This document shows, in pieces, positions 30,332 to 41,539 of a DNA stretch of 64,000 nt. The position numbers and the translations under genes are program-made. Every line of letters begins with the position of its first letter. The stretch's first letter is position 1. This stretch comes from Mesodorylaimus sp. YZB2_4 (taxonomy: Eukaryota; Nematoda; Enoplea; Dorylaimida; Dorylaimidae), in the NCBI GenBank assembly GCA_030248295.1, contig JASANH010000246.1, positions 35,848-99,847 on the forward strand. Direction: 5' to 3'. Below the pieces are notes generated by a model. It had not been told where the DNA came from. It was given only the letters and a program-made list of their open reading frames with translations, and did not search any database.

Positions 30332-30555
30332 CCCCCATCTCTCCCCCCCATTCCCCCCTCCGCCCCCCTCCCCCCCACTTCCCCCCCCCCCCCCCCCCCC
30401 CCCCCTCAAACCAAAAACACCCCCCCCCCCCCTTTCCCAATTTCCCCCCCCCCCCCCCCCCCCCCCCCCAGGAAAAAACACAAAAAACAAAATTTTCTGC
30501 CCCCCCCCCCCCCTCTTTCCCCTCCCCAATATTTTCCTCTCCCCCCCCTTATCAT
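30281..30555 (+). repeat. Poly-C / low-complexity block
   Basis: Long runs of C are broken by a few other bases. On the other strand these are G-runs that can form G-quadruplexes. Such a block is as likely a sequencing or assembly artefact as real DNA. Apparent proline- or glycine-rich frames here are not genes. Confidence 0.8.
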
Positions 30556-30569
30556 AACCCATCTTCGAG

Positions 30570-31330
30570 ATTAAAGGACCCAGTGAGAAAGCAGGGTGTC
30601 CCCTTTACATTCGATGCCACCAAGGACTGTTTCATGGGAGCGTGTTGGAGTGGACATACTTGGGCCCTTGCCACCGACACCCAGTGGAAATCAATATATC
30701 ATAATTTTCCCTGAATGTTTTACTTGTTGGGTCGAAGCCGCATATACCATTGCCTGACCACACAGCAAAGACAGTGGCGCAGGCGTTTGTTTGCGAGGTC
30801 ATTTGTCGCTGTGGTAGCTGTAAAGAACTCTTTTTAGACTGTGGAGCAGAACTTCTTTCAAATATGATGGAGGAAGTGTGCAAAAAATGTGTGACATCCA
30901 CAAAAAAAACACAACTGCGTACCACACAGCTTGCAATGTCCTTAGAGAACGTTTCAACAAGGTATCCGGAACTATGTTTGGTGTTCACATGAAACAGTAT
31001 ACGCAATCATGGGCTGCTTCGCTGCCTTTCATTTTGTTCGTATGCCGCTCTTCGATCTAGTCCACTATGAAATTCTCACCTTATCGCGTCTTGTTCGGTC
31101 GAGAGCCATGCATGCATTCCAGAATAGAACCATTTCTCACCCTAGAATTTACGCGGAGGAAAAGACAGTAGGTCTTCAATTCATGAAAGCAATTTAAAGG
31201 CAGAATTTGCTTGAAGAGCTAGAACGACAGAAGTGCGATCGAACTACGACTACGATCGAAGTGTGAGAGATGATGACTTTGCGGCGAATAGTCGCTTGCG
31301 AGTGGTGCCAAAGGGTTTGGGGGCTAAGAT
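30570..31330 (+). pseudogene. Ty3/gypsy integrase core, decayed
   Basis: Blocks in shifting frames read as a gypsy integrase: LPDHTAKTVAQAFV followed by DCGAELLSNMMEEVCK, HKKNTTAYHTACNV and SWAASLPFILFVCRSS. Several stops and shifts occur. Gag, protease and reverse transcriptase are not in the neighbourhood. Confidence 0.8.
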
Positions 31331-31593
31331 ATAGCTGAAGTAAGATGCCCCTTATGTCATTGTTGCTAAGCTTTCCACAGTGGACAGTGTCGTTTGTTTG
31401 CGGACATGTCCAACAGCGGAACGGAAATTAGTGTACAATGACCGCTTGAAGCCCTGCAACGCCCCTCAGCATCTGCCATTGAATATGGAAGCTACGACCT
31501 AACACCGCCTGGATCTCGAACGACTGAGCCGGGTCGCTTACCACAGCCGCAGGGTACGAGTGCATTGACACCAAACTTGCAGCAGCCGCATGC

Positions 31594-31740
31594 CTGGCCT
31601 TGTGGCCTGGTGGGTTAGACCTTTGCCTCTCACACCAGTTGCGCAGTTACAGGCAAGTGTTCGACTCGCGGACCTGTAAATCATTTCGTGTAAAATGTGC
31701 CCTTCCACCCTCGAGTGCGCATAAGCGTTTGGTAATATGG
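31594..31740 (+). repeat. tRNA-derived SINE head
   Basis: An A-box-like TGGCCTGGTGGGTTAG (about 31603) and a B-box-like GTGTTCGACTCGCG (31657) are spaced as in a tRNA gene, followed by unrelated sequence. No cloverleaf with a clear anticodon arm was verified, so a SINE rather than a working tRNA gene is preferred. Confidence 0.5.
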
Positions 31741-32778
31741 TAAAACATGAACATGAACATGAGGCAAAACCACACAGTCCCACCTGCCGTACAGCCGGTA
31801 TCATCAGCTCCTGAAAATGCCCCTCCCCCTTTTGGATGCCTCGCTCTCTGTAGTGCCTCTTCTGACGCCGACCACCACGACACCATTGCCTACTGCATCA
31901 TCAGCGGCAGCTCTCGGAACGCCGCCTTCGAAATCCACACTTTCGCCCCCTGGCCCAGTTTCCACGGCTCTGTCGGTGACCACAAGCTCAGCGACCCTGA
32001 ATCAAGCACCAACACTGAGTCAAAAGGGAGATCAAGCAATTGCTCGGCCGACGCAAACCCATGGAGCTGTTTGCATATCACTTTTTCAGCCAGTGATTCG
32101 TATTAGCATGGTCACGTAATACCTGCTGACTATTTTGCATGATGTTTTATTTTCTACTCTACCTTGACCCAGGCTTTGGTGACGATAGTGTATATTTTCT
32201 GGCAGGCTCTCTAGAATTTTTGCTATATTTTTACAAATGCTAGAGGCCAGTGCTGTAGGACAGGTATATAAGGGTCGTATCTTGCAGTGTGAGAGCGCGT
32301 GTGTGTGTTGAGCTCCCTCCCATCGACGACCAATAAACACTTCGTTCAGCTCGATTATGGCTCACCGGTTCGATGGATCCCATCGTAGATTTCGACCGTA
32401 CTCGTGCACTATCGGTAAGCACTAACTCGATGCGGTGTGATTGGTTTCCTGGTGGCCTCTTACATCCTCTAGACACAGCCCGTGCTACCAGGAACCCTCA
32501 TCATATTCATATTTGTTTATGTATTATCCGCTGCTGTGTTTTGAACTTTTTTAAATTCGACCCGGTACATTTTCTTTGTATTATGGTCCCAGGGGTTATG
32601 GTCCAGACGCGCAGTTGGACAAGCATGGTAAATAAAGCGTAAAAGTCAGGGAAATTTAAAAATTTTACTGACGTTTTGTTTCCTCCCCAGGTATGACTTT
32701 AACATGTATAGTGAAGAAGATGTATTATCGAAAAATAAATGAATAAAATCTCACTATACTCTGATTAGTTTCATACAA
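31741..32778. other. Interval with possible retroelement 3' region
   Basis: A Pro/Thr/Ser-rich stretch in several frames (31750-32100) may be the end of the gypsy polyprotein. A TATA-like TATATAAGG (about 32262) and AATAAACACTTCG (32331) suggest an LTR-like promoter and polyadenylation pair. No second copy was found. Confidence 0.35.
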
Positions 32779-33501
32779 AATATATCGATACCTATGTGCC
32801 AAAAGGCACCAAGTGTCAAAAAATCAGTTTTGAGAAAACATCGTTCAAAGTTTTTGCTTCCGAGTGTGTGGACATGCAAGGCACTAGCTCGAACCGAAGT
32901 GCTGATTATTGTGGATGTGAGTCCGGCCATCTTTAATTTTTGTGTTCCGCTAATTTCATGCAGCACAGTCGCCCTCTAGCTTCATTTAGCAAACCTCGAA
33001 GATAATGAAATTTGTCAGATTTTGTGACAAAAAGTGCCAGGTGCGTATTTTTCATGCTCCAATTCGTTCAAACATATTAGGGCGTGAATAAACAAGACCA
33101 CTCGCATAACCAAAACTGAAATTTTCTCCCAAAGTTCACCTCCAGAATCAGTATCGACCAGTTCGATTTGGGTTTAGCGAGTACAGCCAATTGGCACCAA
33201 CTGCATCATGTTTCCTTCCCTGCACTCGAGCATTTCTTTTTTGAATCAGCCAAAACGCACTAACTGCGGAAAAAAGATGCAGTTGGTGCCTTTTGGCCTG
33301 CGATTTTCGGCAGATGGTGCGCTTTGGCAGATGAGAATCAGAAAAGTGAATATTTTTGGGGCTCAGTAACTCATGTCATACGGTAGATACGGTTGTGTCG
33401 TTTTGGCAGATGAAACTTCTGAGTGCTCGGAGTATGTCTCGGCACTTAATGCATTTTTTGACAGTTTGACAGTTGGTGCCTTTTGGCATATAAGTATCGA
33501 T
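32779..33501. repeat. MITE-like element with about 45-bp inverted ends
   Basis: The left end, ATATCGATACCTATGTGCCA, recurs reversed at the right end (TGGCATATAAGTATCGATAT). The repeat continues inward through AAAGGCACCAA and GTCAAAAAAT. It has no coding capacity. A related internal copy of the TTGGTGCCTTTTGGC motif lies at about 33280. Confidence 0.65.
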
Positions 33502-34680
33502 ATGTATGTTAAAGACGACAGAACGATTTTTTCTACTGTAGAAGGACATATTTTATATTAAAAAAAAAAATAAAACCAAAAAAAAAAAATTTCAATCATT
33601 TATATTCGTTCACAAATTCTCAATTTATCACCAGCAAATTTATTGGTTATATACACCAAAGAATTTGCTGGTAATAAATTACAAGATGGTTTTTATATAC
33701 ACCAAACCCATCTTCGTGAAAGCGCGCTAAGTGAGCCTAGCCAATCAATAGCGCTGCACCTCAACCCGTTCAGTTATGTTTCTAAGCTGCGCGCGAAAAT
33801 GAAAAAAACAGAAACACCAGAGCCAGCTACTTTCGGTAGTCAATAACTCAAGAATAAGTACACCAAAAAAGTTTATTTTTCGCACGCTTTGCAAGATAGG
33901 TCAGATCCGCTGCCACGTTAATTTATATCAAAATCTGTTGAGTACTCGACAAGCGTCGGGTTGAAAAAGCCAAAAAAGTATTATTTTCTGGAATAACCTT
34001 TTCGAAACTAAAGCGTTCAAAAAACGAATGCCAAAAGGCAATTCTAAGATGCAAGCTTTCAGAAAAACTAATATTCCCTTACGACCTCTTGTTGTTCTCT
34101 ACTATTTTATCCTCCTCCTCCTCCTCCTCCTCCTCTCTTCTCCCCCTAACAAAAATCGCCTATCCTGAATTCACAATAGCCACATTTTATAAAAATTGGC
34201 AATTTAGATTCGGCCATTCTCTATGTTGCAAAAAATCAAAATTCTCTCAAATCGTTCTCATTATTATCAAAATTCCTTCAGCATTAGCTCTTTCCTAACA
34301 CACTACCCTATTTTGCTTGGGTCTAAATGCTCCAAAAAATCTCAGACTGTTACTGAAATTCACTTAAGTAGAAACTTTATTGTCTTAAAACAGCTTCAAA
34401 AAATTGTTTAAATTTTTGGGGAAGCTGTATGCAGCGCTGTAATTGACCTGCAAGCACATGATGATCATTGTTTTCATTTAGGCGTCCATATTATACGTAT
34501 GTTATGAAAACAGTATAACGTTAGATGTACATATTTATGTGCCCTGTGCACCACATACAAGAAAAAGGATGTGACATAGGATGAATTAAAAAAGAGCAAA
34601 TTTGTGAAGAAGAATGAAATTTTTCATGTGTGTGCCGTGAATAGATAGAAAAGCTTTGAAGTGAGATTTCAAACACACTC
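33502..34680. other. AT-rich intergenic with microsatellite
   Basis: It contains poly-A tracts at about 33560-33590, a short inverted repeat CACCAGCAAATTTATTGG/CCAAAGAATTTGCTGGT (about 33630-33675) and a (CTC)n run at 34109-34133. No gene was seen. Confidence 0.5.
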
Positions 34681-34685
34681 TCTAG

Positions 34686-35087
34686 TTAACGTCGTTGAGT
34701 CAGGGGGGAAGAATCATGCTCATTTTTATCTTTTCCTTCGTCCCTTCCTCGCGTCTTATCGATATTGACACTGGGCTGTGTAGTGCTGGTGGTGTTATTC
34801 GGGTCCATTTTTTCCACCCGAATCAGCTGTTGCTGTTGGTGATCTCGCGACCCACGACCACAATTATTGCACGAAAGTTCATCTTCTTCCCATTCCGGTT
34901 GACCTCCAATATATTCAAAATGAGGACAGACTGGTGATACTGGTGCTTGTAGTAAAATCGAGTGTGGTGACCCAACAGATAACGGCGAAAATGACGATGG
35001 AGCGGTTGGATGTGGAGAAGGAGATGGAGCAGGCGAAACTTCTTTTTCTCCGTGGTCATCTTTGTCGTCAACGCGTTTCGAATCCAT
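34686..35087 (-). CDS. Hypothetical Ser/Pro-rich protein with a CxxC motif
   Basis: The 133-residue open frame starts MDSKRVDDKDDHGEKE, then a Ser/Pro/His-rich stretch. A segment with HFEYIGGQPEWEEDELSC and a following NNC motif and a polar tail complete it. It could be a first exon or whole small gene. The upstream 150 bases are GC-richer (GGCGGGGTCTCG), compatible with a promoter. I do not recognise the family. Confidence 0.4.
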   Translation of the reverse strand: MDSKRVDDKDDHGEKEVSPAPSPSPHPTAPSSFSPLSVGSPHSILLQAPVSPVCPHFEYIGGQPEWEEDELSCNNCGRGSRDHQQQQLIRVEKMDPNNTTSTTQPSVNIDKTRGRDEGKDKNEHDSSPLTQRR

Positions 35088-35099
35088 TTTTGTGTTCTT

Positions 35100-36027
35100 G
35101 ACAAAAATAAGCTAATCGACGGAACACGACTGTTTGAATACGACGTGAACTAGACAGTGAGCAAAGGAACACCAGCCGGAATCAGCTGGCCGGCAGTCAG
35201 GGCGGGGTCTCGCTTGTCGGTATATCATTCCCTATATGTATGTGCGTATGCACAGTATGTAGGCGATAAAAGCTGCGTGGCGGGCGCCCAACGCGGGCGT
35301 GGTGTCAGGCGCTATAACACGTAAATCATCGTCTCTATTTCGAACAATAACAGCAGCTGCTAACAAGAGGCTAATTTTTTAAACATTAAAAATTTAAATT
35401 ACCCACGCCGGCGTCGTTTCTAATTTATTCTCTCGGATCTGCTAATCCCTTTCATCTAAGAAAAGCAAACTGTCTTATAGACCCTTTTACAGCATATTCG
35501 TGTCTATTCGAATACAGTACGCCTTTAGCTCGCCAGTGAGAAGCCTCATTGATTCATTTAGTGATTCTATTTGAAACCCAAAGTCAATTCCTGATCAGTT
35601 ACAGGATCACCGCAAAAACACGAAACAGTTTTTGGATTCTTTCTCAGTTAAAAAAAGCAAACAAACAACCATTTTACAAAAACTTTCCAGATGCAAACTG
35701 AATTGCCAGCCAGTTGAAATTAGTTGATTAATTTATTTACAAAAAATTTTCCAGTCATTTTTTGTCGTCGTCATCACCACCCACAAACCTAAAAAGCGCA
35801 TAGACCCAGCACGTACATATATAGTGTAGATGATACAGTAAACACATCGATATATAACGTTGTATTAATGTTGTACAATAATGCATCTACAGGTTTATAG
35901 TAGCCAATACATAAAGCGAGGAACACAGCGAATCATATAAACCGAATTTATAAAACGCAAAAGCCCTTTCACCATTTCATCATTCGCCAAAATTCTGCGC
36001 GTCGAGAAATTTGCAGAAAATTGCAAC
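35100..36027. other. Intergenic
   Basis: It is AT-rich and nothing was recognised beyond a GC-rich patch at 35200-35300. Confidence 0.4.
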
Positions 36028-37110
36028 TTAGAATTTGTTGCGCGAACTGCGATAAGAAGAGTTGTACAGTTTTCCCGTCTGAGCATTATTTTGAATCCAC
36101 TCATTGATTGTGTGATTCGATTGATTGACATTCGAGCCAGTGATTGTATCGGGTTTCTTCCACGAAAGCTCGACCCCGCTCCTCTGCGTTGACTCGGCGC
36201 CAGGTTGAACCCAGGATTGGTTCACGATTTCCATAATGTCCTACAGTGAGAAAAATATCAAATAAGTACTTCAACTGTTTTGACTAAAGTTCTTATTTCC
36301 AAAAAACTATCATACCAGCAGCTGTTTCAGCGAAGATTCGGACAGTATCAATCGCGCATTCGCGATACATTGATTGATAGCAGGACGAGATATTTTAATC
36401 TCCAGTACGCGATCTTACAATCCTACATTGTGTCCCTTCCAAATCTTTTTCACCCAGTCTAAATTGGCTTCCTTGCGCACAAATATCACTCTACATGAAA
36501 AACAAAACGAAGCAAAGTCAAGTCGAGTCATTTAGTATTAGGTAACTCGCTGGGAATATCTCCATCGGAGAGGCATGGTGGTTGTTCGAGGGGGACAGTA
36601 AGATGGGTGAGGACGCACGAAAAGACAGACTCCACTTACGATTAGCCGAGGTTATCTGGGGCGACAGATACCATATAACTCCGCCACCTGTTTAGAACAC
36701 AGAAGGAAACGCGTAGAAACTTGGCAACGTTTTTAGATTAGAGCGCAGAGAGGACAGAAACAAAACGAACCCCAAAATTTGTGGTGAAGGCACTGCCAAC
36801 TCCCCACATCGATGTAATGAAAAGATTGAGTTGGTACAGCCAGACAAAAATTCGATATCTCTTCTGCGGAAATAGGATACACATAAGAGAACAAGGGTGG
36901 CTTAGAAAATCATCAACTCACTGATCGAACCGTGTGTCCAAATTTTGTTTCAACGGTCCTTTCGCAACGTCTCCACCAGCAAACCACTCCATGAGCGCAT
37001 TCGATATCGGCATCGTCGCTGATTGTCGATACCCATCAGCTAAGATGACATTCTCTTCATCCTGTTCCTCTGGTTCACGATATTGTTGATGTTGCCACTG
37101 TCATGAGCCG
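36028..37110 (-). CDS. Unknown host gene, last exons
   Basis: The most convincing exon is 36245-36028: an AG acceptor (CTGTAG) is followed by MEIVNQSWVQPGAEST and an open frame to a stop, with NQSNHTINEWIQNNAQ in the middle. Upstream coding-like segments occur at about 36485-36325 and 37100-36925 (ADGYRQSATMPISNALMEWF). The joins are uncertain and a stop interrupts one of them. The family is not recognised. Confidence 0.35.
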
Positions 37111-37202
37111 TGTAAATAAAAATTTTTAGGGCCAGCCAAGTGCTATGATGTACGTATAATAGTCTGAAGACTCAAACTTCGAACATATACGGCTGATTGC
37201 AG

Positions 37203-37977
37203 GAACGATCAGTCAAAGCGTTCTATGTGCCTGTGGCCGCGATAAAAATGCGAGAAGGATTCCAAGCCATGCTACAGTTGTCAGGACTCGGCAAGCTGCG
37301 TCCAAACATCGTCATGCTAGGATTCAAAAACAACTGGAAGCAATGCTCGGCAGACGAAATCGATGATGACTTCCAGCTCATACAGTAGCTAGAACCTAGC
37401 CTTTCCAACTGCATTGCCATCACCCTCTGTATTTTAGCGAGGCCTTCGACTGTCAAATGGCCGTGGGTGTGCTGCGAGTCCGCGACGGGCTTGATTACAT
37501 GAACGTCATGCGAGAGCAGAAGGTTTGCGATGCCTAGCGTTACAGTACACCACCCGAAATCACATCCAAAACTTTCAAAGCAGAGTCCATCGAACGAAAC
37601 CCTAGTATCACCTCAGACGGTGATAATGGGGTCAATGGTTTGAAGCCGAGGAAAAGCAAGCGCAAGTCGTCCTCGATTTATACCTTGGGCACGGAAACAA
37701 TAAAAGCACTGGCTGCCACTGTGGAAAATTTTGATTTGTCCCTACTGAATATGTCACAGTCGCAACGAGAAGTTCTGGCATCAGTAAACCAGTTTCAGAC
37801 TAAAGTCAAAAAGGGCGTTGTTGACGTTTGATGGCTGGCTGACGATAGAGGTTAGTTTTTGGAAATTGGCGTGGTGTCATGGCGAGTTTGTCAGTTCTTG
37901 TATCTTTGAACTGTCGTTTCAGGTCTGACATTGTTGATTCCATACATTCTTACCCACCATCGTATATTTGCACTGTA
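37203..37977 (+). pseudogene. SLC12-type Na-K-2Cl cotransporter, C-terminal domain exons, with nonsense codons
   Basis: Exons at 37203-37384, 37438-37850 and 37923-37977 have GT-AG borders and matching phases. The first reads KAFYVPVAAIKMREGFQAML and LGKLRPNIVMLGFKNNW, the hallmark cytosolic domain of SLC12 cotransporters. The second begins EAFDCQMAVGVLRVRDGL. The third contains GLTLLIPYILT. A TAG at 37535-37537 interrupts exon 2, and a TGA at 37829-37831 replaces the first Trp of the DVWWL-type motif. The membrane domain is not in the window. It is probably a duplicated, dead copy, as introns are retained. Confidence 0.85.
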
Positions 37978-37984
37978 GGTTAGC

Positions 37985-38950
37985 GAATTTTGAAAACTGG
38001 CACCAATTATGTTATTCTATCGAGGATTTTGCGTTTTGTAAACCATGCGTAACTAATATGTGACACACACACACACGCTTCCTATGTATTCAACCAACAA
38101 GCATTCCACATTTTTCATTTAAAATACCGCGAAAAGCGCTCCTGCGCATCGCGACTGCGTATGACAAGATTGCTCGAGTATTGTGCGCAGTCGCTTCGTT
38201 TTTTACAGATAAAACGAAGAATTTAGTCTTCGCATCTCGAGATAAGGATTGCCGGTGTCGCGACCGAAAAATTACCCCGTGTATCTAGTCCCCCAGGGGA
38301 TAGAACTCTTTATACGAAAGTGTCACCAGACAGTCACGGATAAGCGAAGCTGTCTGTGCGCTGAATTTTCTTGTCGCCTCGTGTTAAAGCTGGCGTTGTT
38401 TTTTAGAGAAATGCAATCGTATCGGTGGAGGGACAATATTGAATCTAAATTGTTATCACATTATCGTTCGATATTTCGACGGCAAATAACCCGAGGGCTT
38501 ACGAAAAACCAGGAAAATTTGCTGAAAAATTCTTTGAAATGGAATTAGGAGAAGTGAAATATGCATTTCTGCGAGAATCATCTTCTCGAAGGTGAGATTT
38601 ACCTTTCCTGCGAAGTGCATGTTCCTGACATTTTAGGTCGGTGTGCTTCATCAAGTTATTGCTATTCTATGCCCTCTTCAGCTCAATATAGCAATTTGGA
38701 AGACACAAAAGATTGCTCCGTCGTGCTCTTTGGCGGCATAGTGCATATACCACCTTCGACATTATTTTATCGAATACGTAGGCCTAGTTCTTTAAAGTAA
38801 GATTATTAACTGGCCTTTTGATGCGAATCTTTATAAACCATGCTTTTTCAGCGTATGAAAACGCCGATGATATGGGTTTTTGGCCTTACTGAAGTGACTT
38901 ACTTTAGTTTTAAAATATCGGGGCTAATTCAATTTTGGTCACTTTTGCAG
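37985..38950. other. Interval downstream of the cotransporter fragment
   Basis: An (AC)n run lies at about 38067-38082. Frames at 38249-38548 and 38561-38800 are open but not recognised. Confidence 0.35.
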
Positions 38951-39340
38951 GAACACGTTGGCCACGATTCTGACATCATCGAATTAGAGCCAGGCTCCAG
39001 CCAGCTGGCCGAGCAAGGTAAGCGCTGCCGTAACTGCTGTTTATGATAAAGTCAAGTGGGCATATATTAGCTTGTGTTGTGCTGCAGGATCTGAAATGGA
39101 AATCAAAAACGCCGAACTCATTGTCGAACACAGATACAAGGACTACTCTCGCCAGCTCCCTCCTCTCGGCGAGGATTACTAGCGACTGTACGACTGCAAG
39201 GGTCGTGAGCGGTTGCAAAGCTCCTGCAAAGAATACTCGTAAATCCGAAGTGTGGCCCTGACCAGTTTGTAAAGTAATGTGGGCGGAGGATGAGCTCGAA
39301 ATGGTATATTGTGACAATTGCAAGGGAATGGTTTCATTGG
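38951..39340 (+). other. Possible spliced small gene with a zinc-ribbon-like end
   Basis: An exon bounded by TTTTGCAG and GTAAGCGC (38951-39016) reads EHVGHDSDIIELEPGSSQLA. It is followed after GTGCTGCAG by another coding-like exon and then by ELEMVYCDNCKGMVSL. A stop occurs within the second exon in the joined frame. The CxxC end resembles the zinc-ribbon pattern near 47.5 kb. The evidence is weak. Confidence 0.3.
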
Positions 39341-40570
39341 TAAGCTTTTTGGAATTTCGGCTCTTTCGATATCTTTAGCATAATGTCGCAGTATCCTTTT
39401 AGGAAATGTGTTGACGTGAAAACAACGCCATGTTCGCCCAAATTGTTCTGTTGAGAATGCAAGGAGAAACACAAACGTAGGCAGAAGTGATTTGACTCGT
39501 TTTTTTGCCTTTATGTCATGAGCTTTACTAGTGAGCCAAAGCATTTCAAATTGTAGCCTTGCTGGACGTTTGAAAATGCTGTACACAACGCGCTTTAATT
39601 TCCTTGAGAATTTTGGCACCTGGAGCCGTATGCAACCGAAGCGAGTTTATTATTAGTTAAAATCTCAAGGCAACGTTAATTTGTCTTGATTTTCTTCAAT
39701 TTTAATGTTGTAACCTTCGCATTGGCTTTATTGGTTGATCAGTTAAGGATATCTACAGTACAGTCAGATGAGATAGAGGGTGCGCTCAGGAAGTTTTCCT
39801 GATTGAAATTTATTGTGGTCTGTGCTTGTGGATATCTAAACGACGTTTGCTCTAAAGCTGTTGCGTATAGTGAACTCGAAAAGAACAAAAGCTGTGTTTT
39901 ATTTCCTCTCAAATTCAAATTTAGCGCCAACTCAATTGTATCTGCATCCCCTGTGTGCGCCCACTCCTCTGTGCGCCAAGTTTTGGGGAGACATGACAAT
40001 TCGCGTCGCGGACAGGATGGTCTAACTGTAGGTGTCGGAGGGACAACACCCACTAGCGGACATAATAACTCGTGACACTGGATCTTTTCAATGGTTTCAG
40101 CTAAAAGCCGATTTATTTTACAATATTGTATTTTACTTTTTACATCCCCTATCGGTGTTATCAGAGAAAATATCATAAATCGGATGGATACGGGTTGAAA
40201 GATTTTCTGCGGTCGCCGTGTGCAAAATGTGCTCTGTGTTGTCGACCGATTTTTCAACGACCGCGAATTCGGAGGATCGGAAATCAGAAATAATAATACA
40301 GGTGATACTTGCGTTTGCTTAATCTATTTTCTAGTATATTTTTCAGTCGTTGTTATCATTAAAATGCAATCAATTAGTGTGTTTTGTACCCAAATAATTG
40401 AGCTTTAGAAAGAGGGGGACTTCTGAACTCAGTCTAATTGGACTCGACCATCGTGCGAGGATAGAATGGGATAGGATAGATCATTAGTAACAGGATAGGA
40501 AATGGTCATATTCAAAGCACCACCGTTTGTATTGAAATCTAGGCGAACCCATGCATTCGATTCGACAGTT
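39341..40570. other. Intergenic
   Basis: No convincing gene was seen. Open frames on both strands look like shadows or decayed sequence. Confidence 0.35.
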
Positions 40571-40573
40571 TTC

Positions 40574-40981
40574 TTAAACCTCTATCGGCTTCATCAATGT
40601 AGGACGCATCGACGTCATCCTTCCTCGTAGAAAGTAACCAACCAACGCAATAAACACCGCAATCACTGAAGCGAAAAAGAGGGAAATTATGAGGATGTCC
40701 TTGAGGGAAAATCTGCCGCCATCCGACTCATCTAGACTCTTGACTGTACTCGAAAAGTTGGCAATAAAAACGGTACGACCGACATTTTCCTTTGAGCCAT
40801 GTTGTATCTTTGACGATTGTTCCACGCACGGGTACTCGGAGCGAATAATGTGTTGCTTGGCCAGTGTTGCGGGTGCTGCTAAGGGGAATCGTGCCATCGT
40901 ATTCGCTCCTCGTCCCGTTGAAAAATTAGCCGAGGTTAGGCGTGCGATGAGAAAGATTAGGAGCAACCTTATCCGACTCAT
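40574..40981 (-). CDS. Small type I membrane protein
   Basis: An ATG at 40981 opens a frame of 135 residues. It has an N-terminal signal peptide (MSRIRLLLIFLIARLTSANF), an extracellular part of about 70 residues with one isolated cysteine, then a membrane segment (ILIISLFFASVIAVFIALVG) and a short basic tail (YFLRGRMTSM). It has no introns. I do not recognise a family. It lies in the region related to element 2, so a viral surface protein is conceivable. Confidence 0.55.
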   Translation of the reverse strand: MSRIRLLLIFLIARLTSANFSTGRGANTMARFPLAAPATLAKQHIIRSEYPCVEQSSKIQHGSKENVGRTVFIANFSSTVKSLDESDGGRFSLKDILIISLFFASVIAVFIALVGYFLRGRMTSMRPTLMKPIEV

Positions 40982-41210
40982 TTCTTCGAGTAGGTCAGCT
41001 TCAATTCTCGGCTTCACATAAAGTGCTCCTATAAGGAAAAATCTATCGCGTACGAATCTTAAAACTTGTGACTAAGACAGAGCCCCTCGCTTTTATGAGA
41101 TAGTATTTCTTACCCCTTACCAAAACTAGCTAATTTTCTTAAATTTTGTTACATAATTTCAACTTTAAAGCATTTGTCGGTTTAAAATATTTAATTTCAA
41201 AACTAGAGGC

Positions 41211-41350
41211 GTCGGCAGTAGCCATGCGTTATATCCGGTTGCTAGGAAACGACTCCTCCCCGCCCGCGCCCGCCTAATTAATTACGTCGGCAGTAGCCAT
41301 GCGTTATATCCGGTTGCTAGGAAACGACTCCTCCCGGCCCGCCCCGCCTT
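41211..41350 (+). repeat. Two 75-bp direct repeats with RFX/X-box-like sites
   Basis: Units start at 41211 and 41286 with GTCGGCAGTAGCCATGCG. Each contains GGTTGCTAGGAAAC (41237-41250 and 41312-41325), close to the X-box half-sites bound by RFX factors (GTTGCC-ATGGCAAC type). The copies are nearly identical. Confidence 0.75.
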
Positions 41351-41412
41351 ATTAACTTTTTTTAATTGACCAATTAATTAGCCCCCGCTAAGACAATGGC
41401 CGGCAAGACGGC

Positions 41413-41535
41413 GTGGGGGGGGGGGGGGCTAGCTTAATGACGTCACGCGAGCCCGCGCGCGGCCGGCCAATCAGAGCGAGGGGCGTGGCTTAGCGGTCAC
41501 GTGACTCCGTCCATCAGCCAATCAGATGTAATAGA
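41413..41535 (+). promoter_or_regulatory. GC-rich promoter-like module, copy 1
   Basis: After a G-run come, in order, a perfect CRE (TGACGTCA, 41438-41445), a CCAAT box (41467), a GC box GGGGCGTGGC (about 41480), a palindromic E-box TCACGTGA (41497-41504) and a second CCAAT box (41518). The whole module recurs inverted at 59361-59485. It may be the terminal region of a larger element or a mobile promoter-bearing repeat. Confidence 0.6.
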
Positions 41536-41539
41536 GGGC

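Noticed and set aside
29868..30714. Long proline-rich and glycine-rich open frames on both strands
   Set aside because: They are translations of the poly-C block and have no sequence complexity; not genes.
30570..31330. Integrase of element 2
   Set aside because: The motifs are those of Ty3/gypsy integrases, it is heavily decayed while element 2 is intact, and it lies beyond the poly-C block.
31594..31740. Functional tRNA gene
   Set aside because: A- and B-boxes are present, but I could not form a convincing acceptor stem and anticodon arm; a SINE head fits better.
37535..37831. Altered genetic code (TGA read as Trp, TAG read through)
   Set aside because: TGA and TAG end well-defined frames elsewhere in the window (for example the MADF, transposase and gene A/B neighbours), so pseudogene stops are simpler.
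38061..38082. (AC)n microsatellite as a regulatory element
   Set aside because: Short simple repeat with no further evidence.
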